This document shows, in pieces, positions 1 through 12,205 of a stretch of DNA of 64,000 nt; position 1 is the stretch's first letter; each line of letters begins with the position of its first letter. Below the pieces are notes generated by a model that searched no databases, had not been told where the DNA came from, and saw only the letters and a program-made list of their open reading frames with translations. Origin of the DNA: Maylandia zebra (Eukaryota > Chordata > Actinopteri > Cichliformes > Cichlidae); assembly GCF_041146795.1 (NCBI RefSeq), contig NC_135169.1:8820264-8884263 (forward strand), read 5' to 3'. A program made the position numbers and the translations under genes.

Positions 1-1109
1 CTCAGGTTTGGCCTTGGGCTGCCTGGTTTTTAAAGGAGCCACAGAGTCCAAGACGGTTTGACAGCAAGAATAAAACCAGGAATTAAGCTCTTCTGTGTCA
101 GAGGAGACCAAGTCAGAGCGGCCACCGAGCTGATTAAAAGCAGCAGAAAACTGCACGACAGTGGAGAGGTTAATAACCCGACAGCGCCGAGCAGAAGCGC
201 GAGATTTAACTGCATTATGTTTAAAACCAACGTTGAATAACACAGCCATAGGATCTGAGAGTCCACAGTCACAAATCTCCAAGTTAGTGACAGGCAGACC
301 GTATGACAGAACAAGATCCAGTGTTTGTCTGTGCTCATGTGTAGGGCCAGGCATGGACTGTATGACGGATTGTAAACAGTCGCTGTGCCTCCACCTCTGC
401 CTGACGTCCATGGCGAGTTAAAAGAGCAACAATCCACAGGTAAAAGTTCAGATAGAGTCTTGGACTCACCAACACTCAGTCACGTCTCAGTCGCACACAG
501 AAAATCCAGATCACGGGAACTGAAGAAGTCCCAAAGAATAAAAGTTTTGATTAAAAGTGATCTGGCGTTCACCAGGCCAATCCTGGCAGGAGCTGGAGCC
601 GGAGCACCAGTTTCAGCAAGTCGAGAAAACCAACGCAGCGACCTCAGGTTTCGATCATGTTGACGGTGGAGGTTTAGCCTGGGAGGGCATGGGCAGCGAG
701 GCCGAGGAGCATCATCAACGCCGACCACAGGCACCAAGAAGGCATCAATAGGATCCAGGAAACGCCGAGACACAAAAAATCCTGGAAGTAATCCAATTAA
801 CACAATTCCTTAGTAATTCCTTAGATAAACCTTTAGCTTCACCAGCCCACCGCTTTGTTTACCCCGGCGACTGTGACGCCTTTGCCGGGAAGGTAGCGTG
901 GAAACCCGGTACAGGTAACCCGAGATACAACTGGGTTGCTGCCCACCAGCTCCAAAGGACACAATATTTTCGACCACAGGTTGGTCCAGTAGTGTCTGGT
1001 GATGATGCCCCAGCAGAGACTTTTTTTTGTTGATCACACAAATTAGAAATAATATAAACATGAACAAGCTTGACAACGACAGACGAGCAGCCACACACAC
1101 CGGCGCCAT
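1..1109 (-). mobile_element. 5' part of an L2/CR1-type LINE (leader and endonuclease), decayed
   Basis: Read on the minus strand. From 1109 to about 810 there is a short leader frame. From 803 to 480 a frame holds the start of an AP-type endonuclease (NARSLLIKTFILWDFF, then DFLCATET). From 437 to 30 it continues in another frame with the endonuclease C-terminal part (LDLVLSYGLPVTNLEI-like text). The same family appears on the plus strand at about 20.5-21.6 kb. The frame changes at least twice, so this copy is dead, and it runs off the left edge. The clade assignment rests on the look of the endonuclease only. Confidence 0.6.
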
Positions 1110-1139
1110 CTTGTCATCAAGTATAATGCAGATTATACA

Positions 1140-1205
1140 GATACAGATTTAATCTCTCAGCTGGCCCCGTGACCTGGCCCTGGATAAGTGGAAGAAGACA
1201 GATGG
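1140..1205 (+). repeat. Short SINE-like tail with ATGGATGG end
   Basis: A GC-rich stretch (CCCTGGATAAGTGGAAGAAG) ends in a short ATGGATGG run, a tail common to dispersed fish repeats. Only the end is present. No flanking duplication was identified. Confidence 0.35.
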
Positions 1206-2102
1206 ATGGAAATCAAAAAAATGATTTTCATAAATTTTTTAAACACAATTAAGAACAGAGAAATAAATAAAAAAATTTAAAAAACCTTTGTGTCTGACAT
1301 TTAAATTCCTCATTCATTCCTCACTACTTTTGTCTTTCCTGTTTGCTCACTGATTAGCACATACACATTATATTAGCAATGAGATTACCTTTGGGTTAAC
1401 AATTGGATTAGCTCCTGGATTAGCTATCAGATTAGCTCTGATTATGTAAATAAACCACACTGTGTGATGTAAGGAGCCCTCTGATTAGTTGGACAGACTG
1501 GGATTTTTCTACCCTGCTGTTTGTGCTCGTAGCTTTGTCCTCCTAAGAAACCTGTGTGAAGACCCTCCAGGTGAGTTCCCACTGAAACGCTCCAGAGTAG
1601 CAGTAAAACAGCTGTATGAACATCTGCAGAGGGATGGTTTATTAAAGAGTGTCAGTCACATTCAGAGCTCAGCAGCATCGGTGAGCTGAACTTTTAGGCT
1701 GCTGTCCCTGTGAGCTGGAAATTTTTACAGATTTAGGACATTCAAGTCTGTGAAGATCTTTTCAACTTTAAAGTCAGGGCTCACAGAAGAGTCAAAGATC
1801 CAGGGAGATGGAGTTAAAACACACAGGAAACCTGGGAGTGTGGGCTGTTTATAAGAGAAACATTCACTTTGTACTGACCACAAACTGAAATGATTATGAA
1901 TATTATAAACAGCTAGATGGAGCCACAGGACTGAGAGACAGGGCCTTTACTCTGACATGTGACTGATGCGACAATCGGGTTAGTGTGGAGGAACCACAGA
2001 TATGTTTGTTAGTGACCTCAACAGTGGATCCTGTTGTGGATCCAACAGGAGTGTTTTAAAGACCTGTGTAAACATGTGATGAAATCAGCTATGATTCCCT
2101 TG
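1206..2102. other. No gene recognised
   Basis: AT-rich start, then unique-looking sequence. A 66-codon open stretch at 1489-1689 matches nothing I recognise and lacks convincing splice or start context. Confidence 0.4.
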
Positions 2103-2111
2103 ATGTTAAAT

Positions 2112-2472
2112 CCATCCATCCATTCGCTTCCACTTATCCTTTTCAGGGTCGCGGGGGGCGCTGGAGCCTATCCCAGCTGTCATAGGGCGAAAGGCGGGGT
2201 ACACCCTGGACAGGTCGCCAGTCTGTCGCAGGGCCAACACACAGGGACAGACAACCATTCGCACTCACATTCAAACCTATGGGCAATTTGGATTAACCAA
2301 TTAACCTATCCCAACAAGCTGGACGGTGGGAGGAAGCCGGAGTACCCGGAGAGAAAACACGGGGAGAACATGCAAACTCCACACAGAAAGACCCCGGCCT
2401 GATGGTGGAACTGAACTAGGGACCTTCTTGCTGTGCGGCAACAGTGCTAACCACCGTGCCACCGTGCTGCCC
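2112..2472 (-). mobile_element. Full-length SINE-like retroposon with 9-bp target duplication
   Basis: Read on the minus strand, it has a head with TGGTTAGCACTGTTGCC (A-box-like) and a TTCAGTTCC-type B-box region. It continues through the widespread fish motif GGAGTTTGCATGTTCTCCCC and ends in an ATGG-repeat tail. It is flanked by the direct repeat atgttaaat at 2103-2111 and 2473-2481. That duplication fits insertion by target-primed reverse transcription. Related copies are at 13.67-13.95 kb and 38.8-39.27 kb. Confidence 0.75.
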
Positions 2473-2481
2473 ATGTTAAAT

Positions 2482-3630
2482 ATAATCGTGTTTAATCCCT
2501 GACATCTGTCACAATCTGAAGAGGAACCAGGAGAGCCCACAGAGCCGAAACTCACAGTTAAAATAAGGACAGCTGTCCTCAGATCAGCAGGAAACCACAC
2601 AAAGAAGAAGTGATGCAGAGGGGAGATGGGAGGCTAAAAATACTGCAGGGCTGATAGAGAGGAAGCTGATGAGGCTGACAAATGTTAAAGACGTTTTCAC
2701 ACTGCAAACATCAGCTTTATGACTCTGTACATAGATCAGTGATCAGGTCCATGGTTGGACACAGTCTGAGTGTTTAAAAGAAGAAACCTAAGATGACGAG
2801 TAAACATTTATCCTTCACACTTTATCACCTTTGAGTCAAAGGCAGAGGCTGAAACCTGAATCTGTAAATATACCTGCTGCACCATTATGACACACATGTA
2901 GTCATTTATACACACTGTTAGCATCCTACAACATAGGAGAATATGACAGGACGCACAAAGATACAAGAGTTAAGAAGTGCACGACCGACCCATGGGCCAC
3001 CAGCAACATGGTGAGCATAAAATCAGCCTCACAGGGGCTCTGAGAGGCAAACAGACTGGAAGAGGAAAAAAGAAAAGGACTAGTCCTCATCAAACCAGAC
3101 CCCAAGACATTATTTTAATTGTTTCACTCTTGATTATATAACTTTAGTTTAGTTTTATTCTTTTCCCTGTAAAAACACAGCCTTGGTCTGATCCAGTGAA
3201 AATTTAAACCCCCACTCATGTGACCATCCTTCAGCTTCAAAATCACTTCCTGTATCTTTGCAGTAATAAACTCTAAGTTCCTTCCTCTCTTCCACACACA
3301 GCACCATCATCTGCACGAGGGGAAAATCCCATCCCACTGTCTATATTATGAAACACATCACTGATCATCAGTGAAAATAATCAATAATAAAGGACTGGCT
3401 CTACTCCATATTCTACTGAACACTTATTTCCTTTCTGTCTTCTGTAGAGAAACTCCTTTCTCCATGTGTACAGTTGCCCTGTGATACCTGTGATCTTCCC
3501 CACTTTAATAATAAACACTGTCCACATCATCTCATATATGCTTTATCATTATCATAAAACACTGCTACAACACTTTCTGTGTTCACTTGGGCTTTTCTCA
3601 TTTCAACACTTCAAACTGCATCTATGACAC
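2482..3630. other. No gene recognised
   Basis: AT-rich non-coding sequence. No splice-bounded exon, RNA gene or repeat family was recognised. Confidence 0.4.
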
Positions 3631-3635
3631 TGTAG

Positions 3636-5747
3636 CCTGCTTACAGACCGCTCGTCAAAGCCACCAAACCGGTTCGTAAGCGGATACAAGTGTGGCCAGA
3701 AGGGTCTTCAGAGGCTTTACAGGACTGCTTCAACACCACAGACTGGAACATGTTTAAGCAGGCTGCCACCTATAACAACACCACTGACCTCCAGGAGTAC
3801 GCAGAGACTGTTACAGCCTACATCAACAAGTGTATTGAGGATGTAACAGTTACGAAAACCATAACTGTCCGGGCCAATCAAAAACCATGGATGACAGGAG
3901 AGGTCTACAGGCTGCTGAAAGCTCGGAATGTTGCCTTCAGAGATGGAGACGAGGCGAGCCTGAGGACAGCTAGGGCCAACCTTTCCCGTGGCATCAGAGA
4001 GGCTAAGAGACAGTACTCCAAGAAAATATCCCATCACTTCAAAGACAGCAGAGACTCACGGAGCCTGTGGCGGGGCATTCAGACCATCACAGATTACAAG
4101 CCCCCACCACAGACCTGTGATAGCACTATCCCCCTGCTGAACGAGCTGAACACTTTCTTTGCTCGCTTTGAAGTCCAAAACAGCACCACTGCACAGAAGA
4201 CCCCACCCCCTCCTGGTGACCAGGTGATGACTCTGTCCCCGGACAGCGTGAGGAGATCCCTCAGCAGGATCAATGCACGTAAAGCTCCGGGTCCTGACAA
4301 CATTCCTGGTCGTGTACTGAGAGACTGTGCAGTGGAACTCACTGATGTCTTCACAGACATCTTCAACATATCACTCATCCAGGCTGTCGTCCCCACATGT
4401 TTTAAAGCTACCACAATCATTCCGGTTCCAAAAAAGTCATCTCCCTCCTGCTTTAATGACTACCGTCCTGTTGCACTTACTCCCATCCTGATGAAGTGCT
4501 TCGAACGACTAGTCATGCAACACATCAAGACTGTCCTGCCCCCCTCCCTGGACCCCTTCCAGTTTGCGTATCGGCCCAACCGCTCAACCGATGATGCCAT
4601 TTCCACTGCACTCCACTCAGCACTCACACACCTGGACAAAAAAGATTCATATGTTCGAATGCTGTTCATAGATTTCAGTTCAGCATTCAACACTATAATC
4701 CCCCAACAGCTCACTCAAAAACTGGTCCAGCTGGGGCTCAACACCTCACTGTGCAACTGGCTGTTGGATTTCCTCACCGGAAGACCTCAAACAGTACGGG
4801 TCGGCAGTAACACATCCAGCACCATCATTTTAAACACGGGGGCCCCGCAGGGATGTGTGCTGAGCCCCCTCCTCTTCACTCTGCTGACCCATGACTGCAC
4901 TCCATCACACAGCTCCAACCTCTTCATCAAGTTTGCGGACGACACAACGGTGGTGGGTCTCATTAGCAACAGGGATGAGACCGACTACAGAAGTGAGGTG
5001 AGACGCCTGGCCACGTGGTGTGCTGACAACAATCTCTCTCTGAATGTGGAGAAGACGAAGGAGATTGTTGTGGACTTCAGGAGAATGCACACCCAACATG
5101 CTCCTCTGACCATTGACGGAGCGTCTGTGGAGAGAGTGAGCAGCACCAAGTTCTTGGGTGTGCACATCACAGAGGATCTCTCCTGGACGTACAACACCAC
5201 AGCACTGGCCAAGAAATCACAGCAGCGTCTCTTCTTTCTCCGCAAACTAAGAAGAGCAGGAGCACCAGCCCCCATCATGTACACTTTCTACAGAGGCACC
5301 ATCGAGAGCATCCTGTCGAGCTGCATCACTGTGTGGTTTGGAGCCTGCAATGCGTCCTGTCATAGAACCCTCCAACGCATAGTGAGAGCTGCAGAGAGGA
5401 TCATTGGTGTCTCTCTCCCCTCCCTCCAGGACATTTACAGCACCCGTCTCACTAAAAAAGCCCTTTGCATAGCGGCTGATCCCACGCACCCAATGCAAAG
5501 CTTCTTCAAGCTGCTGCCGTCGGGGAGGAGACTGCGGAGTCTCCAGGCCAGGACCAGCAGACTGAAGGACAGCTTCATCCATCAGGCTGTCAGGAAGCTA
5601 AACTCCCTCCCGATTCTGCCCCCCTCTCCCCTCTTCTCCACCACGGTCTCACTGAACTCTGTCACACACACACACACTCACTCTCTGACGCACTCACTGG
5701 CCTGCTCCAGTCACTTTGTGGAGCATTGGACTGCCATTACCTCATAA
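3636..5747 (+). CDS. LINE reverse transcriptase, long open frame lacking the endonuclease
   Basis: About 700 codons without a stop. Counting from codon 3690, RT motifs run in order: [14 protein letters not shown] near residue 290, [11 protein letters not shown] near 325 (first catalytic Asp), [13 protein letters not shown] near 383 and FADD near 415 (catalytic pair). The thumb follows ([24 protein letters not shown]). The C-terminus ends in a TH/SLTHS low-complexity stretch. All recognisable catalytic residues are present. The N-terminal nuclease is absent and there is no good ATG at the front, so this copy could not transpose alone. Open frame plus truncation suggests a fairly recent insertion. 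Clade is L2 or Rex1/CR1; I cannot decide which by eye. Confidence 0.85.
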   Translation, partial: PAYRPLVKATKPVRKRIQVWPEGSSEALQDCFNTTDWNMFKQAATYNNTTDLQEYAETVTAYINKCIEDVTVTKTITVRANQKPWMTGEVYRLLKARNVAFRDGDEASLRTARANLSRGIREAKRQYSKKISHHFKDSRDSRSLWRGIQTITDYKPPPQTCDSTIPLLNELNTFFARFEVQNSTTAQKTPPPPGDQVMTLSPDSVRRSLSRINARKAPGPDNIPGRVLRDCAVELTDVFTDIFNISLIQAVVPTCFKATTIIPVPKKSSPSCFNDYRPVALTPILMKCFERLVMQHIKTVLPPSLDPFQFAYRPNRSTDDAISTALHSALTHLDKKDSYVRMLFIDFSSAFNTIIPQQLTQKLVQLGLNTSLCNWLLDFLTGRPQTVRVGSNTSSTIILNTGAPQGCVLSPLLFTLLTHDCTPSHSSNLFIKFADDTTVVGLISNRDETDYRSEVRRLATWCADNNLSLNVEKTKEIVVDFRRMHTQHAPLTIDGASVERVSSTKFLGVHITEDLSWTYNTTALAKKSQQRLFFLRKLRRAGAPAPIMYTFYRGTIESILSSCITVWFGACNASCHRTLQRIVRAAERIIGVSLPSLQDIYSTRLTKKALCIAADPTHPMQSFFKLLPSGRRLRSLQARTSRLKDSFIHQAVRKLNSLPILPPSPLFSTTVSLNSVTHTHTHSLTHSLACSSHFVEHWTAITS

Positions 5748-6040
5748 GACTCTGTTGTTACACTATCTCTTACCGTACATTACTAAATCTCCATTTGCAC
5801 TATTTGCCTATTTTGCACCACTATGCCTCCTTACTTGAATATTGTATATTGTATATTGCATAGCTTTTTTTGTTATACGTAAAATTGTATTGTATTTATT
5901 TAAACTTTTACTTTTTAATTATTTTATTTGCATTTTTCTAATCACTAGGGTTTGAGAGTAACGAAATTTCTATTCTCTGTATGTCCTGTACATGTGGCAG
6001 AATTGACAATTAAAGTTGACTTGACTTGACTTGACTTGAT
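3636..6040 (+). mobile_element. 5'-truncated L2/Rex1-type LINE with (TTGAC)n tail
   Basis: The element starts abruptly after the endonuclease: an in-frame stop lies at 3633 and the LINE-like reading begins at 3636. It carries a complete reverse transcriptase frame and a 3' UTR, and ends with the short direct repeat TTGACTTGACTTGACTTG at about 6019-6038. Truncation at the 5' end is normal for target-primed reverse transcription. The adjoining sequence at 6041 is a Penelope-like tail. Confidence 0.85.
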
Positions 6041-6190
6041 CAATGGTCATGAGAATTTGCAATACTGTGATTAAGGAACTGACCTCCCAGCCCATTGTTC
6101 CTTCAGTGGGCTGGTTTCAGTCATTATGCAAATTTACTGTTTATAAGACTGATGCGTCCAGATGAACAGAATCAACTTTTGGAGATCTGC
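6041..6190 (+). mobile_element. Penelope-like element 3' tail, internally deleted
   Basis: It contains the family signature GGAACTGACCTCCCAGCCCA, the TTCAGTCATTATGCAAAT motif and a CCAGATGAACAGAATCAAC end. The same ordered motifs occur at 22.06-22.35 kb, 32.15-32.42 kb and, inverted, at 29.75-29.9 kb next to a GIY-YIG coding remnant. The stretch present in the other copies between TTTATAAG and CCAGATGAAC is missing here. Confidence 0.6.
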
Positions 6191-6437
6191 CGCTTTAACG
6201 TCGCTGTAGTGCAGCTGCACGTCATTTCACGCCAGTTTGCTGCACAGTCGTATTCTACAGCGGAAGATGTCGGATTCGGCTGAAGCGAGTGGCTGTTTCA
6301 TGACATGGACATATTCCCATCTCTTCACTTTTCCTGCAAACCCGCAAACAAACACACACACACACAGCAAAAAGGGTTCAATTTATGCAGGCAACTTCTA
6401 GTGCTGTTTGTATCATTCACTACAATACTTGACTTAC

Positions 6438-6674
6438 ATCTCAGTTTCCAAGCAGCAATGGCTTTTCGTGCTTGAACTGGCCTCAAAGCTGAGTGCAAAT
6501 CAGATTCCTCAATGAACTGAAAATCATCATTTGTCTCTACCCCAATTGATTGTAAAGTTTCTTCAAGAATATCCTTTGTCACTTCTGGAAGGTCAGGCAG
6601 GACCTCATTGATTGCAGTCCTTAGAAACGTTGGTTCAAAGTCAGTCATTTCTGGAATCAACGAAGAATGACGCG
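6438..6674 (-). CDS. Well-formed internal exon of an unrecognised fish gene or transposon-gene family
   Basis: On the minus strand a pyrimidine-rich tract and CAG acceptor precede 6674, and a consensus GTAAGT donor follows 6438. The exon is 237 nt and open, with both junctions phase 1. It encodes a helical, acidic segment (DLPEVTKDILEETLQSIGVE, then DFQFIEESDL and LRPVQARKAIAAWKLR), resembling a small SAM-like or death-fold domain. A possible start ATG lies inside (MTDFEPTFL). It sits downstream, on the same strand, of a decayed gene at 6.9-8.9 kb. Whether it is an exon of a live gene leaving the window logic or a stray duplicated exon cannot be settled. No function is claimed. Confidence 0.5.
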
Positions 6675-6904
6675 CTGACAAAAGGCAAAAGTAATATTAT
6701 ATTTAGTCAAGTAACACTGTGCATATATAAATAAGATGAATTTCTGCTTTCGGGGCACGAGGGATGGTTTACACCTTTTATTTTCTGCATATATAAAAGG
6801 AAAAGGTAATTCACTTTCATTTTTCCCCTCCCATCACAACATTTTTAATCATTGCAGTTATGCATTTTAATATGGTTTCCCAACAACAGTGGCGACATTA
6901 AAAA

Positions 6905-8893
6905 AAAAAGCTTATTTTGACAACACACTGTGTTTAAGAGGAATGACTTGGTGGCCATTAACAAAGTGTGATGGTAATGGATAAAAGTCAACCAAGTCAG
7001 TAATGTTAAGACATCGCAGCCTTGTACTGTCCTTTGTCACAGAGTACACGTGGTATTCAGAAAGATACTCAGCTTGGTGTGCATCCAACACAAAATACAC
7101 TGCTGCATCATTTTTGATTAAAATAATAAGAAGCTCTCCAAACTCAATGGACCCCTCATTTTTTGACACAAGGAAATTCCCCTTTTTATACGATGTACCT
7201 TTATACTGTATCTCTGTGCAAACACTAGTATCATTTCCTGCAAAGCCAAACTGTCTCACTGCATATTTCATGGCATCACTGTAGAGGTCGGGGTAGAAGG
7301 TGCAACTGTCTTTCACTTGCAGAAACTGACTGCATCCTGGCCCAGCTGAAAGATATGCCTGAAACATCTGATGTCTTTCAGATAAGGTTTGGCAGATGTT
7401 TTTAAAGTTTTTCAAACTCCTGGCACATCTTTTGAAGTAACTATGTTTACTTTAAAAACACACAAGTGCAGGATAGTGACAGAGGAAATGGTGTTTAGGT
7501 TTTAGTACACTCTCTGGAAATAAACACTTTCTTGAATCCAAATATTCATGGATTATAATGTCAACATACACCACCTATGACAGTGAGATGTTTTGTGCAC
7601 AAATCATTTCAACTATGTCTTTAAGCTGGAGCATTAGCTGCCTTTGGATTTTGGACTTTATCACCAATTATAACAGGTAGCAACCTTAAGAAATTCCAGT
7701 TCTGAATGGCTTGACCTGAAAGCTTGGTTAAATCTGGGTTGACAGCACACGGCTCTGTTAGCGCATCAGCTCCTTTGTACTTGAACTGTTTAATGCGCCG
7801 GTTCAAAAGTGCACATGTAAACCATTTCTTTGTCTTAATAAAATACTTCAAGTACAGTGCACTATCATAGGCTAAGACTCCCTCAAATATGTCAGGGCCA
7901 AGACAAGGTGGTAAACCAGGTTGGCAAACATGAAAAGATTTCAAGGTATTAAAAACAGAGTTTACCTTTATCCCTTTGATTTCTTGACTGCCTTCAGCTT
8001 GTAGATCGCCCACAGCAGAATTGTAGCTTTCAGGTGTGCGCTGTGGACCACAGACATTTGGATCATTACTCTGAAACTCACTTCGTGTGATTTCACAGTA
8101 TCTGCAAAAGTATTCAGAGCGATTGAAGTTCTCAATAAACCCACCAATGTTGTGTGAACCCAAATTATCACCAGCAATGCTGTACAAAGCTGCTTTGACT
8201 ATTTCATCACCAGAAACGATACCATTTTCCTCCAAATCTTTTAAATCTTCTACCACTTTTAAGAAAACCTTTGCGTTTCCAAATTTTTTAAGGTCATTGT
8301 CTCCACATAGTAAGACAAGGGACATGTGATCAGTATTGGACTACAAATGAGCAGGCAAATTTGCCACTGACAGATAGACTGCAACCACTCTGTGTTTTTT
8401 CTTAGCGGAGCCAAGAGGATTGATAGGTTTGTAGCATAAACCTATTCGCTGGAACGTTAAGGACAATCTGCTACACAGCAAAAAGCAAGACTCAAGGCAC
8501 CAAAGTTCTCTGGTTTACTCATGCATGAGGGAGACCTGGCTGGAGCCAAGTGTCGTTCCACCACTTGACCACATACAAATGACAATAATAAACTCTAAAC
8601 CCAACAAGGATTAACAATTTCAAATGCATCCTGGTACAGAATTAGCTTCAGGCGTCCTGGATTTTCAATGAAAAACTTGTTGGACTTAAAGCTTTGTCCG
8701 TCACTTGTGTCTCCAAAAGCCTCAGAGTCAGTTTCACAAGACTGCTGTGATACTGAATTCTTCCATAATTCTGATTCTAATGAGCTGCTTAGTGTTTGTT
8801 TCACTGGTATGTAGTAGGCAAACCGTGGCTTCATATTTCCAACATTTCCAAGGATCCAGATCCTGAATTTGGACAAGCCAAGAGGCTTCAGTT
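6905..8893 (-). pseudogene. Decayed gene of an unrecognised, probably transposon-derived family
   Basis: Read on the minus strand, coding-like text runs in four blocks: 8876-8606 (ending YQDAFEIVNP), 8420-8330 (GSAKKKHRVVAVYLSVAN), 8325-7621 and 7415-6912 (C-terminus DLVDFYPLPSHF). Features include FCRYCEITR (a C-x2-C pair) and PDIFEGVL, which recalls the D-x2-EG motif of some transposase-like proteins. Damage: a 190-bp interruption between 8606 and about 8421, an in-frame TAG before SNTDH, a frameshift near 7640 after KVQNP, and a deletion plus stop before SKHSYFKRC near 7440. The 5' end is cut by a LINE fragment. I recognise the pattern as a repeated fish protein family but cannot name it. 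Confidence 0.55.
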
Positions 8894-8895
8894 TT

Positions 8896-9150
8896 TAGGC
8901 CCCATCTTATCTTAATGACCTTGTAGTACCATATCACCCTATTAGAGCTCTGCAGGCCTACTTGTTGTTCCTAGAGTATTTAAAAGTAGAATGGGAGGCA
9001 GAGCCTTCAGTTTTCAGGCCCCTCTTCTGTGGAACCAGCTTCCAGTTTGGATTCAGGAGACAGACACTATCTCTACTTTCAAGATTAGGCTTCAAACTTT
9101 CCTTTTTGCTAAAGCATATAGTTAGGGCTGGATCAACTCTGTGGAGATGG
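8896..9150 (+). mobile_element. L2-type LINE, C-terminal coding fragment
   Basis: It holds the terminal RT-ORF segment ([46 protein letters not shown]). A few codons are deleted in the ALRSRSAGLL region relative to copies at 17.8-18.1 and 31.2-31.4 kb. It truncates the decayed gene lying to its left on the other strand. Confidence 0.8.
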
Positions 9151-10018
9151 ACAAGTCTGTGATGTTTCAGTGTTCAGTTATTTGAACTTGACAGATGAAT
9201 GAATTAAATGGATCAATCACTCTTACTGACCCTGACCCTTACTGGCCCTCAATCAGGACCTGGGTGGTGTAAATCCACATGTTCTTTGTTTCTCAGTGTA
9301 AAAGGATTAAATGCTGTGATGGTTTTTTTTGTTTTTTTAGGATTTCAGTTTAAAAACAGTTTAAATGAGGCGATGTATAGTAGTCAGACACAAACGTCAA
9401 GGAAGGTAGAGAAGCAGACTACACAGACATTTCAGATTTCCAGAGGTGATCAATTTATTTACAGTGAACTTAATTTATTGTGTAACTTGACAAAACTTCC
9501 CTTCAATTCACAAAACTCAACATACCATGGCTCTGATAACACGGCTCACCTCCTCCTGCATCTGGTAGAGACTGGCTTTAAATAGGGACATTAATTTCCC
9601 TCCAATTGCCCAGCCTGTACCACTCACTCAAACTGAGGGATCTAAAACTCTACACAGATGATCTAAAAACACAAAACCTCTACACACTTCTAATATGCAC
9701 ATTTACACAACTAAATGGCAGTATTAATGAAAGGAAAAACATTCAACAAATCCCTTTAAACCTTAACACAAGCAAAAGGAAGCATCTCTATGGAAAAAGA
9801 AACCCCTCCACTTGGTTTGACCTGTGACATCAGCAGGACTTTAAAATGAGGAAATGCCAGGCAGGCGTTTCCCCACACCTGACCCTCATGAAGACTGAAA
9901 AGACAAACAAAGTAAGTATGAACGAATGACTTGATCTGTAACATAATAAAATATAAAGAAACATGTAACTGAGTATTTGTCTTAATTTGCAGAATGTTTG
10001 ATTTGCCGGCAACAAAAC
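9151..10018. other. No gene recognised
   Basis: AT-rich sequence with open but uninformative frames. A stretch near 9.36-9.6 kb has the look of repeat-derived DNA but matches no other copy in the window that I could find. Confidence 0.35.
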
Positions 10019-10229
10019 GCTTACACTAGTGATGGGCAGATGAAGCCTCATGAAGCACTGAAGCTTTTCATCCAATTGGTTCACCCCAACGCGAAGCTTC
10101 TTGAAGCTTCATTTGTAGGATTATTTGGAAATGCTTAAAATGGAAATGATCATTTACTGTGAGGTGTGGACAGTGGTTGTGCTTTTGTAACATTGAGGCA
10201 AGGACAGTGATTAGTGTTTAGGGGACACA

Positions 10230-12205
10230 TCATTGGTTTTTATTTAAAAACAACAGTTTCTCCACTGTGGCAGGTCGTAGGCGATTTCTTTTTTTGGACA
10301 ATATTTCCCCTGCCTTTGAAAACACTCGCTCACAGGGCACAGATGAGGCAGGGGTACACAGGTATGTCAGTGCTAACTTATATAAGTGAGGGTAGACATA
10401 TTTCTGTCTCCCCCAGTATTTAAGGGGGTCCTCCAGCCTTCCAATATTTGGCTCCATCAGGTACCGTTGGACCTCAATATTTGCGTCTGCTGTCACATTT
10501 TGTGTCTGTGTCTGCCTGACACTCTCATCCAGGCGACGCCACAGGTTGTTACCTAAACAAAAAGGAGAGTCTTATGAGATACTACCAATTCAATTTCCAA
10601 TTCAATGTTATTTCTATAGTGCCAAATAATAACAACAGTCGCCTCAAGGCGCTTTATATTGTACAGTAGATCATACAATAATAGATACAGTGGAAAACCC
10701 AACATTCAGTTTATATAAATGCAACTAAAATGCAATAACAATGGTACCGTGGGAAACAGCCTCAACAGATTGTGACGTTGATGGCTGTGGTGGTGGTGCG
10801 GAGGAAGAGGTGGTGGAGGCCCTCATTACGGAAGCACATTCTGCTTTCAGTCTTTTTTCTGCTTCGCTAGCTCTTGTAGGGCTGAGAAACCCGAGTTTTC
10901 TGAACCTTGGGTCCAGCAGTGTCGCAAGGAACATAATGCTCATGGTCTGTATTTTATCCAGCTTCTCTCTCAATAGCATCCTCAGCTTCTGAGCCAGAGA
11001 AGATCCAATGGATGGTGGTTCTACCATTTGTTCATTGAGGCAATGATCCAGCATAGTGAGCAAAGGTATGACCTTTGACCCAGGCACCCTTTTTTCCTGA
11101 GAGAGCTCAGTGGTTGCATCGTTAAATGGTACTAGGACAACCAGACACTCTGAAATTATACCAAAATCCTCAGATGACAGAGGTGGGATGTCTGTTGTGA
11201 GACTTGCCAAAGCAGCACCCACTGGCTCCCTTTGCTCGAAAAGTCTTTGCAGCATATTGTAAGTGCTGTTCCAGCGGGTTTCCACCTCCTGTAGTAGTTT
11301 GTGTTGAGGCTTCCTTAGTTGTTCCTGCACGACTGAAAGCCTCTCCTTACAAAATACAATTTAAAAAAGCATACATTAGATTGTCAAGGGAGAAGAACTG
11401 TACACATAAGTAGAATTAAAGAAACTGTAATTAAGCCACTTAAGAACTTACCTTTGCAGAGGTACTGCTCCTGAAATATCCCACGATCTTCCTGGACTTG
11501 GCTCGGATGTCAGAGAGCTCAGGGATCTGGTCAAGGGCCTTCTTCACCACTAAGTTCAGGGTGTGAGCTATGCATTTGGCATGTTTAAGTCTTAGCTCCC
11601 TTGCACAAGCCCCCATATTGGCAGCCCCATCTGTTACTAGGCATGTGACTTTGTCAGTAATTGCCCATTCTGCCATGAGTGAGCCTTTCACCTGTGCAAT
11701 GTTTTCTGCAGTGTGTGCATTAGGAAAATATTGCACTCCTAAAACAACGGTGTTCAATGTGCTGGACTCATCAACAAAATGGCAGGTGACTGCAAGATAG
11801 GCCTCTGTGTTGATGGAGGTCCACATATCTGATGTCAGACTCACAGATGCTGCCTTCTCAATGCTGGCCTTAGCTTTCTCCTTCATCTCCTGGTACCTGG
11901 CCTCCACCATGACTTTCAGGGCCTAAAGGAAAGTAAAAACATTTTGTTCTAAAGTACGACGTGGCTGTGAAGCAGTGTGTAGTGTAGCTACACACTGAGG
12001 CTTTGAGCCTCAGTCCTGCCTGTTCACATTTAACTCTGTAGAAACTAAATTTTCACTGCTTTTATGACCTTTTTAGTGGGGAGAACATAGCTAGGATTTA
12101 ATGACTTAACGAATCTTTTGAATCCTTTGTCCTCCACAATGCTAAATGGCTGGGAGTCCTCAATCACCATGCTGACCAGGTCTTCATCTATTTGAGATTG
12201 TTCTC
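10230..12205 (-). CDS. hAT transposase, four joined exons, BED finger missing
   Basis: Exons on the minus strand: 12205-12069, 11922-11452, 11345-10748 and 10552-10230. All junctions have GT-AG borders and compatible phases, and no stop interrupts the joined frame. Hallmarks: SLTSDMWTS (first acidic residue), CLVTDGAANMGA (second), CIAHTLNLVV, ETRWNSTYNML, and the C-terminal dimerisation block PASSVPCERVFSKAGEILS with the catalytic Glu. Typical relatives begin with a BED DNA-binding finger; here the first visible exon starts after it. Without the finger the product would bind DNA poorly, so it could be a dead copy or a dominant-negative-like product. The intron borders come from reading alone. 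Confidence 0.7.
10587..10715 (-). mobile_element. L2-type LINE 3' tail inside the hAT intron
   Basis: Reverse-oriented tail: inverted TTGAATTGG repeats, then the complement of the block 'cgccttgaggcgactgttgttatta' shared by the L2 3' ends at 18.7 and 31.8 kb. It lies wholly in the last intron of the hAT transposase. Confidence 0.7.

Noticed and set aside
1489..1689. 66-codon open stretch as a gene exon
   Set aside because: No recognisable family, no clear splice pair and no homologous copy in the window.
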